A DNA stretch of 64,000 nt from Mucilaginibacter sp. cycad4 (GCF_034263275.1 NZ_CP139559.1:5084001-5148000); one strand, 5' to 3'. Shown: positions 1-9,435, counted from the stretch's first letter. Numbers and translations are program-made. Notes: generated by a model not told the origin, from the letters alone.

Positions 1-823
1 TCACACGAACGGACCCTTCGAGCAATGTGGTTTTTATTGATCTTTCATCTGAATAAGCTTCAACATTAAAATGGGTGCCTAAAACCTGCACTGTTTGGCC
101 GTTACTCAATACTTTGAACGGCTTACCGTTATGTGCAACTTCAAAATATCCTTCACCAGTCAACTTCACCGTACGTTCAGACTTTGTGAAAGCAACTGGA
201 TAACTTAATGTGGAACCGGCGTTTAACCAGATGTGCGTTCCGTCTGATAGCACAATATCGTAGGTGCCCCCGCGAGGGGTTTCGATCTGATTCCAGGCGT
301 TCAGCTGTTGTTGCGAACTACTATCAGCAGAATAAATTATTTTGCCGTTTTGAAGCTTTTGAACGCTCACGCCACCTTGCTGGGCAATCTTACCATTAGG
401 GGCACCTGTTAATTGCACTGTCTGACCATTACTTAATGTCAGAATAGCTTTGTTACTTCCGGGCGTAATGTGTGATTTTGCAGGACGAACAACCCGTGCA
501 ACTCCTTGTGGTTTTTCAGGCGTACGAAATAAAACCGTTGCACCAAATATTAACACAACTGCTGCTGAAGCCCACCAATACCAGGCAGGTGATTTTTTTT
601 CTCTTTGAGCAGCTATCTCCGTTCTTATATTGTCAAGAACAGTCTCCGTTTCTTCTTCGGTTACATCTGCCGCACCGCCGTAAAGCGAAAGGTGTCTGTG
701 TAAAGCAAGCTTTAATTCACTCTCAACATCATCGGAAGTAAAATAGTCTAATAGCTCCGCTAACTCTTCAGGTGTACATAGATCATTCTTATACTTCGTA
801 AGAAGCTGATCGAAACGGTTCAT
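1..823 (-). CDS. FecR-family anti-sigma factor (partial, C-terminus off window)
   Basis: About 274 codons are visible before the frame leaves the window. The N-terminus (MNRFDQLLTKYKNDLC, then an acidic helical stretch) fits the cytoplasmic sigma-binding part. One membrane segment (AWYWWASAAVVLIFGATVLF) follows near residue 85. The periplasmic FecR domain is clear from IETPRGGTYDIVLSDGT, HIWLNAGSTLSYP, VKLTGEGYFEV and VLGTHFNVEAY, with the end TTLLEGSVRV at the edge. Family knowledge: such proteins receive a signal from an outer-membrane receptor and control an ECF sigma factor. The sigma gene lies directly upstream (103 bp gap, same strand), so this is a sigma/anti-sigma pair. In this phylum a SusC/SusD-type receptor pair usually follows, which would be left of the window. 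The start is the ATG at 823, the only one giving the full N-terminal helix. Confidence 0.93.
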   Translation of the reverse strand, partial: MNRFDQLLTKYKNDLCTPEELAELLDYFTSDDVESELKLALHRHLSLYGGAADVTEEETETVLDNIRTEIAAQREKKSPAWYWWASAAVVLIFGATVLFRTPEKPQGVARVVRPAKSHITPGSNKAILTLSNGQTVQLTGAPNGKIAQQGGVSVQKLQNGKIIYSADSSSQQQLNAWNQIETPRGGTYDIVLSDGTHIWLNAGSTLSYPVAFTKSERTVKLTGEGYFEVAHNGKPFKVLSNGQTVQVLGTHFNVEAYSDERSIKTTLLEGSVRV

Positions 824-925
824 AATTTGGTTATTTGTATAGTTTACGAATGAGAGATAACTGATAACTACTCCAAATTCATTTTTTTTTGAAATAGCTC
901 AAATTCTTTAGATCGGGATGGGTAA

Positions 926-1528
926 TTACTTACGAATATAGTTGCAGAGCATGAGGGCAATAACCAAAGAGAGTTCGCCATTTCTTAAAAGGAAAGAGCG
1001 TATTTGCCGGTTTGCTTTAACCATGTGATTGTTCACGGTAGCTAGTGAAATATTTAACAGTTCGCTAATCTCCTGGTGGCTTTTACCATCTAATTTACTT
1101 AAAGTGTATACTTTACGACATTGAAACGGGAGATGATCAACGGCATCTGAAAGTAATGCATCGTTTTCCTTATTGATTAATTCCTCTTCGACATGGGTAT
1201 AGATTTCGAGAGCCTTTTGCATCAGATCGCAACGTTTTCTGACATCCAGGGCAACTTTTCGCAAATGATCGTATACTAAATTCCGAGTAATTGTAAACAG
1301 GTAATTCTTGAAGGATTTTTCGGGGTCAACAGCTTCCCGGCATTCCCAAATTTTCAAAAAGGCATCCTGCAAAATTTCGTCGGCAATCTCTTTGTCCTTA
1401 ACGAGCATACGAATGTTGGAAAGCAAATAACGGCTGTACATCCGGTACAACTGTTCGAATGCGCGCTGGTTTCCACTACGTAATTGGTGCAGCAATAATT
1501 TTATTTCTACCTCAGAATTGCCCTGCAT
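926..1528 (-). CDS. RNA polymerase ECF sigma-70 factor, FecI-like
   Basis: 200 aa, the usual size for an ECF sigma factor. Region 2 is seen at about residues 20-90 (FEQLYRMYSRYLL, ADEILQDAFLKIWECRE, SFKNYLFTITRNLVYDHLRK). Region 4 is at about 130-185 (LPFQCRKVYTLSKLDGKSHQEISELLNIS, then ATVNNHMVKANRQIRSFL). The family redirects RNA polymerase to a small regulon when released by its anti-sigma factor. The FecR gene is next downstream on the same strand. The C-terminal tail (LVIALMLCNYIRK) is hydrophobic, which is common in Bacteroidota members. Confidence 0.95.
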   Translation of the reverse strand: MQGNSEVEIKLLLHQLRSGNQRAFEQLYRMYSRYLLSNIRMLVKDKEIADEILQDAFLKIWECREAVDPEKSFKNYLFTITRNLVYDHLRKVALDVRKRCDLMQKALEIYTHVEEELINKENDALLSDAVDHLPFQCRKVYTLSKLDGKSHQEISELLNISLATVNNHMVKANRQIRSFLLRNGELSLVIALMLCNYIRK

Positions 1529-1604
1529 AATTGGTTTAATGCCTCGAAAAGCAAATCAATTATAAGCAAAAACGGGGTAATTACAAAACCCCAACCCTCT
1601 TCTT

Positions 1605-2076
1605 TCATTTCTGGTCATCTATATTTACCGCATATCGCAGATTATGGTTCTTGTTAAGTGCATAAGTTGACAGGGTATAACATTTAAGCTCCGCGGGTGC
1701 ATCATTGATAGTGTAAAACTCATATACAAGCGCCGGACGCTGCTTAATATACTGCTCGGTCAAATCAATTTTTTCGTTGGGGCTACTTTAACGGCAGCGA
1801 CTCCATCGCTTTTTCCGTCATCCCCAAGCCCTCAACTTCCGTCCGTTGGTCTGTTCCCTAGCCATTTTTAGAATGGTAACTTTTCGCGTAAATTGAAACA
1901 TAACCATACATGTTACTTCCGTTTCTTCCATTTGAAAATTTCAAACCAGATAACCGCAACGAAACCAAAACCGGCACGGTCAAAATGGAGCCGCCGCCGC
2001 CAATAAGGCCAAGCGAAATACCGATGAATAGAAATGCGGAATGAGCTAACAGGTGCATAGTGGAATTTTTATGCAA
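1605..2076 (-). pseudogene. Decayed chimera: TauE/SafE N-terminus joined to a GH115-like C-terminal tail
   Basis: The reading frame starting at 2076 opens like a TauE/SafE permease (HSAFLFIGISLGLIGGGG, then SILTVPVLVSL). After about 40 residues it changes character to MYGYVSIYAKSYHSKNG and meets a TAG at 1858. The same frame then continues as GTDQRTEVEGLGMTEKAMES. A frame change near 1790 then gives TEQYIKQRPALVYEFYTIND and LRYAVNIDDQK, with a stop at 1605. From memory, the segment after residue 40 resembles the C-terminal beta-sandwich of glycoside hydrolase family 115 (a YVSI-A, an EGLG and a LRYAV-IDD motif in order). I infer two gene remnants fused by a deletion, with one in-frame stop and one frameshift. 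The GH115 assignment is the less certain half. Confidence 0.5.
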
Positions 2077-2242
2077 ATATCATTACGTGACGATCATGCG
2101 CCGGTGACTTAGGTCACGTTTCAAAAGTCAATCTGCTAATATTTATTGAATCACACAGCCTTCTCCCACTTTGTACTTATTGCAACAAAACTTTTGCAAA
2201 AAGTAAGTTGTTTTTTATTGATGTTTGTGTTTTAGCACTTGC

Positions 2243-2638
2243 ATGAATAAACTGCGCCATACCCGTACAATGGACGTTACCGTATTAATGGTAATGATGC
2301 TTTATTTTCTTGTTGCAACTACACATATCTTTTTTATTACGCAGCAGCACGGTCAGGTCTCTAAAATACAGATGACCGGTAACTCAATCTTTAAGCGGAA
2401 AACCGAAATGGCTACCAGCAACGCAGCTGATCAAGTACTGATTAAACGGCCGGACAAGTCAACCTTTGAAGAAAAAAACATCGTCACTGATGTACTTAAC
2501 TCAGCGGCCGGCTTTTTTATACTGCTTTTCTTTCTCCCGTCGGCCTGGCTGTTGAAAATCTCGTTTCCTACCCGTTCGTTAGATGAAGCCCGCTTACCGC
2601 ATCACACATTTTTATCCCTGCAAATTATCCGGATCTGA
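2243..2638 (+). CDS. Small membrane protein of unknown function upstream of RND operon
   Basis: 131 aa from the ATG at 2243; an in-frame TTG at 2225 is a weaker alternative start. Not recognised. Two hydrophobic segments are visible: one near residues 11-31 (MDVTVLMVMMLYFLVATTHI) and one near 91-106 (AAGFFILLFFLPSAWLL), with a polar stretch of about 60 residues between them. The ends carry basic residues. It lies 80 bp before the TolC gene of the RND operon on the same strand, so it could be co-transcribed, but nothing in the sequence ties it to efflux. Confidence 0.6.
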   Translation: MNKLRHTRTMDVTVLMVMMLYFLVATTHIFFITQQHGQVSKIQMTGNSIFKRKTEMATSNAADQVLIKRPDKSTFEEKNIVTDVLNSAAGFFILLFFLPSAWLLKISFPTRSLDEARLPHHTFLSLQIIRI

Positions 2639-2718
2639 AACTGGTATTAACACCATGTTTTAATTGATCATACCGCCTGCACCACCGTGACAGGCCTATT
2701 AACTTTATTCGGATTTCT

Positions 2719-4110
2719 ATGCAAAATATCAAAGCACCATTATTGGTGCTGCTCTGTCTTAGCTTGGCCAGCAACAGTCTCGGCCAGCAATCTAAACAGC
2801 CTATCCGCCTTGCCGATCTGCTTAACCGAGTTAATGAAAAAGCGCCGGCATTGCTGGCCGATTCTGCCGCCATCGACATTCGGCAAGCCCAGGCCGCTGA
2901 AACGCGCAGTAACTGGCTGCCTAATTTTAAACTTAATTATCAGGCCGATATCGGCACAAACAACAACACCGCCGGACCATACTTTGGCTTTGGGATCGTA
3001 CCGGGCAATTCGCGCGGCGTTAGAGCCGAAAGCAATACCAGTGGGATATTGACTAACTTAGGTATTGCCGCGCTTGATTGGGAGATTTATAATTTTGGAG
3101 CCTATGCCGCTCAAAATAAGGTGGCTAACTTAGATATCACTGTTGAACAAAACCAGTTTCAGCAATCTAAATACCGCTTGCAGGCTTATACCATTGGTGA
3201 TTATCTACAGCTGCTGCGTTTGCAGGATTACCTGAATATACAAGCCCGAAACATCGAACGCAATCAACAAATCAGGCGATCTATCCAGTCGTTGGCTAAA
3301 AGCGGCGTCAGGCCCGGCGTAGATACCAGCATAGCTGAAGCCGAACTTTCAAAAGCAAGGCTAACCTATATTGAACTGGATAACCAGCTTAAACAAACTC
3401 AATTGCAGTTAGCTGCGCTAAGTGGCATGCCTTATCAGGCTATCCTGGCCGACACCTTAGCAGAAACTCGCTTGATCTCGCGAACAGACATCCCCAATAT
3501 CCTCGTTGCAGATACCGCTAATCATCCCATCATCAATTACTATCAGTCGGTTGTGCAAAATAGCCGCGAAAGAGAAGAGCTGGTAAAAAGACAATATAAC
3601 CCAAAGATATTGTTAGAGGCTGCTGCCTGGGGTCGCGGCGCAAGTATTGATGGCAACGACCATTATAACAGCCTGTCCAGCGGCTGGGGCTTTGATCGTA
3701 ACAATTATCTGGTGGGCGTTGGTATCTCTTATAACCTTTTCGATCTGCGCCGGAAACAGTTAAAGCTGCGCACGCAGAAATCTGCTACTGACTATGCGCT
3801 GCGCAGATTGGAAGAACAAAAAAATCTGCTGGAGTTAAGCGTAAATCAGGCGGATGTGGAACTAAACACCGCGCGGCAGCGCCTGACCGAGATTCCTAAT
3901 CAATTGAAAGCAGCGACTGCTGGATACCGCCAAAAGCTATCCTTATACAAGAGCGGCCTAACTGATATCATTGAACTGAATACCGCTCTAAATATATTAT
4001 ACCGTGCTGAGACCGATTATGCACAGGCCCGCTTCGCGTACACTAGTGCTTTATTTCAAAAGGCGGTTACGGTCAATAACCTAAGTTCTGTTTTAAACCT
4101 TTTAAATTAA
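2719..4110 (+). CDS. TolC-family outer-membrane efflux protein
   Basis: 463 aa. A signal peptide is clear (MQNIKAPLLVLLCLSLASNS, cleavage likely after LGQ). The mature protein shows the two long helical repeats of the TolC family, including the second-repeat pattern VGVGISYNLFDLRRKQLKLR followed by a long heptad-rich helix (LEEQKNLLELSVNQADVELN) and the closing ALNILYRAETDYAQARFAYT. It should form the outer-membrane duct of a tripartite exporter. It is the first gene of an operon with the RND pump 6 bp downstream and the adaptor after it. That order (channel, pump, adaptor) differs from the usual adaptor-pump-channel order. Confidence 0.93.
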   Translation: MQNIKAPLLVLLCLSLASNSLGQQSKQPIRLADLLNRVNEKAPALLADSAAIDIRQAQAAETRSNWLPNFKLNYQADIGTNNNTAGPYFGFGIVPGNSRGVRAESNTSGILTNLGIAALDWEIYNFGAYAAQNKVANLDITVEQNQFQQSKYRLQAYTIGDYLQLLRLQDYLNIQARNIERNQQIRRSIQSLAKSGVRPGVDTSIAEAELSKARLTYIELDNQLKQTQLQLAALSGMPYQAILADTLAETRLISRTDIPNILVADTANHPIINYYQSVVQNSREREELVKRQYNPKILLEAAAWGRGASIDGNDHYNSLSSGWGFDRNNYLVGVGISYNLFDLRRKQLKLRTQKSATDYALRRLEEQKNLLELSVNQADVELNTARQRLTEIPNQLKAATAGYRQKLSLYKSGLTDIIELNTALNILYRAETDYAQARFAYTSALFQKAVTVNNLSSVLNLLN

Positions 4111-4116
4111 ACTATT

Positions 4117-7100
4117 ATGTCAATGGTCACCTCAGCACTGAAACGGCCCATCACCGTGGTAGTCATTACCCTCAGTTTGATGATCTTTGCCGTGCTCAGC
4201 GCGCTCCATATACCCATAGATATTTTTCCGCAGCTCAATCTGCCAACTATCTATGTGATCGAATCTTACGGCGGCATGTCTCCGCAACAAATGGAAGGAT
4301 TCTTTAGTACCCGTTTGCAGGACCAGTTCCTGTACGTAAACGGGATCAAAAATATTTCTACCAAAAATATCCAGGGCCTTACGATGCTCAAGATCAGCTT
4401 TTATGAAAGCACCAACATGGCCGAAGCGCAGGCGCAAGTGGCTCTACAGGTAAACCGTGCCATGAAGTTCTTTCCACCCGGCGCTTTACCTCCGCAAGTG
4501 ATCCGTTACGATGCGTCATCTCTGCCGGTCGGCCAATTGGTATTATCGGCTCCTGGCCGCAGTCTGAAAGAAATTTATGATATGGCCGCTACTCGCATCC
4601 GGCCGATGTTTGCCTCAGTTCCCGGTTTGTCGGCACCGCCCCCATTTGGTGCAAATTCTCGCTCTATAACCGTAAGTGTTGACCCCGCTAAGATGCGCAG
4701 TTATGAACTGACGCCGGACGAGGTGGTACAAGCGCTGGCAAAATTCAATGCCATGTCGCCATCCGGTAACTTGCGGATCGATAATACCATGTTTACCACA
4801 ACTATCAATTCCCTGGTAAAAAAATCTGAAGAGTTCGGCGATATCCCGATCAAGACCAAGAATGGTGTATCCGTGCTGGTAAAAGACGTTGCCCGAGTGG
4901 CCGATGCATCTGACATTACAGTTGATTATGCACTTATCAACGGCAAACGGTCGGTTTACATCCCTGTTGTTAAGACTGCTGATGCCTCAACCTGGTCGGT
5001 GGTACAGGGGCTCAAAAGCAAACTTCCCGAGATGCAGAGTTTATTGCCTGATGATATTAAGGTATCATATGAGTTTGACCAATCTGTGTTTGTGATCAAT
5101 GCTGTTAAAAGCTTGATAACTGAGGGCGGCTTAGGCGCTTTACTAACGGGCTTAATGGTATTATTATTTCTACGTGATTGGCGCAGCAGTTTGATTGTAG
5201 TGATCACCATTCCTGTTTCGATTTTATTAGGAGTGATGCTATTGGGTGCCTTTGGGCAAACCATTAATATCATGACCTTGAGCGGCCTGGCACTGGCTAT
5301 CGGTATCCTGGTCGATCAGGCAACGGTGACCATAGAAAACATCCACCAGCATTTGGAAATGGGCAAGTCTAAGAAACTGGCTATCTATGATGCCTGCGAG
5401 GAAATTTCGTTTCCGCTGTTGCTAATACTACTATGTATTCTTGCGGTTTTCGCTCCCTCATTCCTGATGAATGGAGTACCAAAAGCTATGTTTTTACCGC
5501 TCTCGATGTCGATCGGTTTAACGATGATCGTGTCTTACATTTTAGCACAAACGCTGGTACCGATTTTGAGCAATTGGCTGATCAAAGCAGAACAATACCA
5601 GCACTACGAACATGGGAAACTGCATGCCCATGCCGGCGAGGCAATGAATAACCAAGAGGAAGACCAGGTAAACGATCACTTAAAGCATGAACAGGAAGAA
5701 CCGAAAAAAAATGATCTTTTTGAACGTGTAAAGTTGCGTTTCATGGCCATTATTACCCACTGGATGCCCAATAAAAAATGGATAGTTCCGGTGTATCTGG
5801 TAGCGGTGGTGGTTTTGGCGGGCATTGGTTTTGTGATCATCGGGAAAGATATGATGCCCAAGCTGAACAACGGTCAATTCCTGATCCGCATCAAAGCACC
5901 GGACGGAACACGCCTGGAACGTACAGAAGATAAATTTAAACAGGTATTGAGTATCATTGATAAAACTGTTAATCATCATGTGGAGATCAGTTCGGGTTAT
6001 GTGGGGATTATTCCCAGCAGTTACGGCAGCAGTAACCTTTACATTTTCAATACAGGCACCCATGAAGCCGTGTTGCAGGTAAAACTGGATGAAAGTTATA
6101 AGGTAAGCATGGACGAATTGAAAGATGCGCTGCGCAAAAATATCAGCCATGATTTGCCGGATTTACGCATCACCTTTGAGCCAATTGATATGACCGAAAA
6201 GATCATGAGCCAGGGCGCCGCCACACCGATTGAGATTCGGGTGGCAGGAAAGGATATGGCGCAGATTGAAAATTATGCCAACAAGGCGGTAGCCAAATTG
6301 AAAAAAATCAACTATTTAAGAGATGTACAGATCGTGCAGCCGTTAAAAATCCCGGTGATTGCGATTACGCTCGACCGGCAAAAAGTATCCCAATTCGGTT
6401 TAACCGTAACCGACATTGCCCGCTCAGTAACTGCCAGCACTTCCTCGAGCCGCTTTACAGAGAAGAATCAATGGTTGGACGAGGACAAACAATACACCTA
6501 CCAGGTGCAGGTACAGATCCCGGAGTATACCATGAATACCATGGACGAGTTGAAGGAAATACCGTTACTTAAGGGACAAAGCACCCCGACATTGGCCGAC
6601 GTAGCAGACTTTAAAATGACCTATGCGCCGGGCGAATATGACCGTGCAGGTCCGCGACGTTTCCTTACTGTCAGCGCTAACATTAACAAAATGGACTTGG
6701 GTACGGCAACCGCCGACGTTCAAAAAGTATTGAAGTCAATCGGTAAGCCACCAAAAGGATTGGTAGCCGAACTGAAAGGGATGACCAACCTCCTGACAGA
6801 AACCATGAGCAGCTTACAAAGTGGTTTAGGTTTCGCCGTATTGGTGATCTTCCTTTTGCTGGCCGCCAATTATCAGTCGTTCAAGCTTTCTCTTACCGTA
6901 CTTTCAACAGTACCGGCAGTTATTTTGGGGTCACTCACCGCCCTGTTGCTAACAGGCTCAACACTGAATTTACAATCCTATATGGGTATGATCATGTCTA
7001 CCGGCGTATCGGTGGCTAACGCGATCTTAATTGTTACCAACGGTGAAAAATTAAGAATGGAATTCAAGGATGCCACACGCGCATCCATAACCAGTGCTGC

Positions 7101-7356
7101 CATTCGTTTACGACCTATCCTGATGACCAGCCTGGCCATGATGGCGGGCATGATTCCGATGGCATCCGGCTTAGGGGAAGCTGGTGAACAAACTGCACCT
7201 TTAGGGCGCGCAGTTATCGGCGGCTTATTTGCGTCGACTTTAGCTGCCTTATTCATCCTGCCTTTGGTATTTGCCTGGGTACAGGATAAAACCACTTACG
7301 ATTCACCATCACTGATGCCTGAAGAAAACATGGCTATCAAAACTTCAACATTATAA
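4117..7356 (+). CDS. RND-family efflux transporter permease (AcrB/MexB-like pump)
   Basis: 1079 aa, the usual size of the family. The inner-membrane start (LKRPITVVVITLSLMIFAVL) is followed by the first periplasmic porter loop, then the central membrane block with GGLGALLTGLMVLLFLRDWR and, in TM4, LAIGILVDQATVTIENIHQH, which carries the proton-relay Asp. The second half repeats this (GLGFAVLVIFLLLAANYQS, YMGMIMSTGVSVANAILIV). The pump drives substrates out by proton antiport. Odd: the cytoplasmic loop at about residues 490-540 is long and rich in His and acidic residues (HYEHGKLHAHAGEAMNNQEE), which could bind metal. The substrate cannot be told; hydrophobe/amphiphile and metal efflux both remain possible. 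Confidence 0.95.
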   Translation: MSMVTSALKRPITVVVITLSLMIFAVLSALHIPIDIFPQLNLPTIYVIESYGGMSPQQMEGFFSTRLQDQFLYVNGIKNISTKNIQGLTMLKISFYESTNMAEAQAQVALQVNRAMKFFPPGALPPQVIRYDASSLPVGQLVLSAPGRSLKEIYDMAATRIRPMFASVPGLSAPPPFGANSRSITVSVDPAKMRSYELTPDEVVQALAKFNAMSPSGNLRIDNTMFTTTINSLVKKSEEFGDIPIKTKNGVSVLVKDVARVADASDITVDYALINGKRSVYIPVVKTADASTWSVVQGLKSKLPEMQSLLPDDIKVSYEFDQSVFVINAVKSLITEGGLGALLTGLMVLLFLRDWRSSLIVVITIPVSILLGVMLLGAFGQTINIMTLSGLALAIGILVDQATVTIENIHQHLEMGKSKKLAIYDACEEISFPLLLILLCILAVFAPSFLMNGVPKAMFLPLSMSIGLTMIVSYILAQTLVPILSNWLIKAEQYQHYEHGKLHAHAGEAMNNQEEDQVNDHLKHEQEEPKKNDLFERVKLRFMAIITHWMPNKKWIVPVYLVAVVVLAGIGFVIIGKDMMPKLNNGQFLIRIKAPDGTRLERTEDKFKQVLSIIDKTVNHHVEISSGYVGIIPSSYGSSNLYIFNTGTHEAVLQVKLDESYKVSMDELKDALRKNISHDLPDLRITFEPIDMTEKIMSQGAATPIEIRVAGKDMAQIENYANKAVAKLKKINYLRDVQIVQPLKIPVIAITLDRQKVSQFGLTVTDIARSVTASTSSSRFTEKNQWLDEDKQYTYQVQVQIPEYTMNTMDELKEIPLLKGQSTPTLADVADFKMTYAPGEYDRAGPRRFLTVSANINKMDLGTATADVQKVLKSIGKPPKGLVAELKGMTNLLTETMSSLQSGLGFAVLVIFLLLAANYQSFKLSLTVLSTVPAVILGSLTALLLTGSTLNLQSYMGMIMSTGVSVANAILIVTNGEKLRMEFKDATRASITSAAIRLRPILMTSLAMMAGMIPMASGLGEAGEQTAPLGRAVIGGLFASTLAALFILPLVFAWVQDKTTYDSPSLMPEENMAIKTSTL

Positions 7357-7360
7357 GAAC

Positions 7361-8443
7361 ATGAAAACCAAATTCATCATTATAGCTTCTGCAGCACTAT
7401 TTTTCGCAGCCTGCTCTGGTAATCAAAAACCGGTTGATCTGACCGAACAAAAAACTATCAGTAATAAAAAATACGAGATCGGCACCATCACTGAAAAGGC
7501 GTTATCCAGTTATGCTCGCTTGCCCGGCCAGTTAAATCCATTCAACGAAGTAAATCTGTTTCCTAAGGTTAACGGCTTTGTTAAAACGGTATTGGTTGAT
7601 CGCGGAACCCAGGTACGCAAAGGTCAGCTACTATTAACGCTGGAAGCTCCTGAAATGGAATCGCAGTTGCAGGCCGCTAATTCCCGTTACCTGCAGGCGC
7701 AGGAATCGGCTAATGCAAGTAAGGAAAAATACAGCCGTCTAAAACAAGCTGCCACAGAACCCGGTTCTGTTTCCCCGCTTGAATTGGATAATGCACTATC
7801 ACGTATGAAGTCAGACCTGGCTATTGCTAATTCTGAAAAAGCAAACGTGGGTTCTGTTGGAACCATGCAGGGATATCTTCGCATATATGCACCTTTTGAC
7901 GGTACTATCGTACAGCGCAATGTATCTCCAGGTGCACTGGTTGCACCCGGCAAAGCGACCGATCAGCCGATGCTCGTTTTACAGGATACCCGGAAACTGC
8001 GGCTTGAAGTGGCTATCCCTGAAGATTATGTTGACAAGGTGAATTTAAAACAGGCCGTTACTTTTACCTTTAATGCAATACCCGGCATTTCTCATAGTGC
8101 CAAGATCAGCCGTTCGGCCAATGCTTTAGGTATTATGCGCTCAGAAGCCATCGAGATTGATGTGTTAAACAAAGATGGCCAGCTAAAACCGGGCATGTAT
8201 GCCGAAGTAAAAATACCGATGCGCTCCGGAGCCAAATCATTATTGGTTCCGAACTCTGCTATCGTTCGATCTACAGAAAGGAAATATGTGATCGTTGCCA
8301 GGAATGACAAAGCTGTGTTAACGGATATAAAGGAGGGCCTAACCGGAAAAGACGCTACCGAAGTGTTCGGAAACGTGAAGGCTGGCGACCGGATTGTCTT
8401 GAATGCAGGCGATGATTTAAAAGACGGTGATACCATCCGCTAA
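7361..8443 (+). CDS. RND efflux periplasmic adaptor (MexA/HlyD-like lipoprotein)
   Basis: 360 aa. A lipoprotein signal ends in ALFFAACSG, so Cys18 is the likely lipid anchor. The biotinyl-lipoyl half motifs are present: NLFPKVNGFVKTVLVDRGTQ, then RKGQLLLTLEAPEM, and after a coiled-coil hairpin (about residues 105-165) LRIYAPFDGTIVQRNVSPGA. The beta-barrel and membrane-proximal parts follow (LEVAIPEDYVDKV, LKPGMYAEVKIPM, GKDATEVFGNVKAGDRIVLN). It links the inner-membrane pump to the TolC channel encoded just upstream (4-bp gap). A strong hairpin follows its stop codon, so it is the last gene of the operon. Confidence 0.94.
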   Translation: MKTKFIIIASAALFFAACSGNQKPVDLTEQKTISNKKYEIGTITEKALSSYARLPGQLNPFNEVNLFPKVNGFVKTVLVDRGTQVRKGQLLLTLEAPEMESQLQAANSRYLQAQESANASKEKYSRLKQAATEPGSVSPLELDNALSRMKSDLAIANSEKANVGSVGTMQGYLRIYAPFDGTIVQRNVSPGALVAPGKATDQPMLVLQDTRKLRLEVAIPEDYVDKVNLKQAVTFTFNAIPGISHSAKISRSANALGIMRSEAIEIDVLNKDGQLKPGMYAEVKIPMRSGAKSLLVPNSAIVRSTERKYVIVARNDKAVLTDIKEGLTGKDATEVFGNVKAGDRIVLNAGDDLKDGDTIR

Positions 8444-8447
8444 ATTG

Positions 8448-8471
8448 CCCCCCGGGTGGTTTCCCGGGGGG
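8448..8471 (+). terminator. GC-rich hairpin after the RND operon
   Basis: A 9-bp perfect stem (CCCCCCGGG against CCCGGGGGG) with a 6-base loop starts 5 bases after the adaptor stop codon. There is no clear T-run, so it may act as an mRNA-end stabiliser or a weak terminator. Confidence 0.6.
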
Positions 8472-8475
8472 TGCT

Positions 8476-9082
8476 CAAATAACGCACCGGTTAAAATGTG
8501 ACCTTTTCATCATCCCGTTGCAGTCGTTGGCCAGGAGGAACTTCGTTCCCGCTTTGCTGTAAACGCTGTTTTGTCTTGGTAAACGCAAGGAATCTGTATG
8601 GGCTAATTCGCAACGTCGGGTAGCCCTAAGGTGGCCTTGCCTTTTAGATCCTTTCTCCGTTCGGGCTTCTCAGCATCGACCGTGATGTCCTCATTCAACA
8701 GTAGGTCAAAAGCCGGCCATGTCCTTCGGATGCCCCGTCCGGCAACGGTAGCCGGATCGGCAGCCGCCTTTTGACCTTTCGAAGTCCGTGCCCCTCCCGC
8801 TTTGCCGACTGACCGGTTCCAGGGATGGCGGTCCGGATGTTTCCAGGTGTCTTCATTTAGCCTTTGCAGAGGCAAATTTATACCTCTTCGGCTTGCAAGG
8901 CCAGGCTTCGTGCCCGAAAAAAATCTCCACACCTCCGCTTACGCTCCGGGTCGTATTTTATTTCTATGGCAGCCTTGCAAGCCAGCCCCCCGCGCAAATT
9001 TTCTGCCTCTATCAAAGGCCAAATGAGGTTTTCCGCCGAATGGGTCATAACAGAATTTATTAACGCATTAATTAAAAAAATC
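8476..9082. other. Gene-poor, GC-rich stretch at the left side of the PRTRC island
   Basis: About 600 bases without a gene I can support. Several overlapping open frames occur on both strands (for example minus 8603-8932 and a frame covering 8878-9002) because the stretch is GC-rich, but none has a recognisable domain or start context. The minus-strand translation around 8880-9000 contains KYDPERKRRCGDFFRARS, which has protein-like charge periodicity and might be the end of a decayed gene. It could also hold a transfer origin or an untranslated leader for the ssb operon. Confidence 0.3.
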
Positions 9083-9391
9083 ATGGAAATCACCGGGAGA
9101 TTGGTAGCAGACGCTACCGTGAGAGCAGTCAATGAGGACAAAAAAGTAACAGGGTTCAGGGTAGCGGTTAACCGCCGCTACAGATCACAGGGCGAGCGAA
9201 AAGAGGAAACCGCCTTTGTGGATTGCACCTACTGGCGCGGGGCGGGTATCGCACCCTATTTGAAAAAAGGCATGGTCGTACAGCTTTCGGGTTTTATGAC
9301 CGCTGAACCATGGGTAAGCCGTGACGGTGAGCCGATGGCAAGCCTGCGCTTTCGCACCGAAGAAATCAACCTGCTGACTAAATCGGCCTAA
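9083..9391 (+). CDS. ssb: Single-stranded DNA-binding protein (short, mobile-element type)
   Basis: 102 aa from the ATG at 9083; a longer open frame starts at 8864, but its extra part is Arg/Ser-rich noise. The OB-fold pattern is clear: MEITGRLVADATVRAVNEDK, FRVAVNRRYRSQGE, TAFVDCTYWRGAGIAPYLKK, GMVVQLSGFMTAEPW, and LRFRTEEINLL. It lacks the acidic C-terminal tail that recruits partners in housekeeping SSB, which is typical of short SSBs on plasmids and conjugative elements. It coats single-stranded DNA. It heads the DUF932/PRTRC gene string. Confidence 0.88.
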   Translation: MEITGRLVADATVRAVNEDKKVTGFRVAVNRRYRSQGERKEETAFVDCTYWRGAGIAPYLKKGMVVQLSGFMTAEPWVSRDGEPMASLRFRTEEINLLTKSA

Positions 9392-9435
9392 CCTGACACT
9401 AAGTAACAGATTTAAAAACTTTAAAAATTAAACAA

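Noticed and set aside
4132..4437. Antisense frames under the RND pump gene
   Set aside because: Shadow frames of a well-supported gene without starts, promoters or domains of their own.
8603..8932. 109-codon minus-strand frame in the GC-rich stretch
   Set aside because: No recognisable domain, Arg/Lys/Pro-rich composition, and overlapping open frames on the other strand; kept only as part of a gene-poor region.
8864..9082. N-terminal extension of the SSB frame
   Set aside because: The SSB family begins at the ATG at 9083; upstream residues are Arg/Ser-rich noise.
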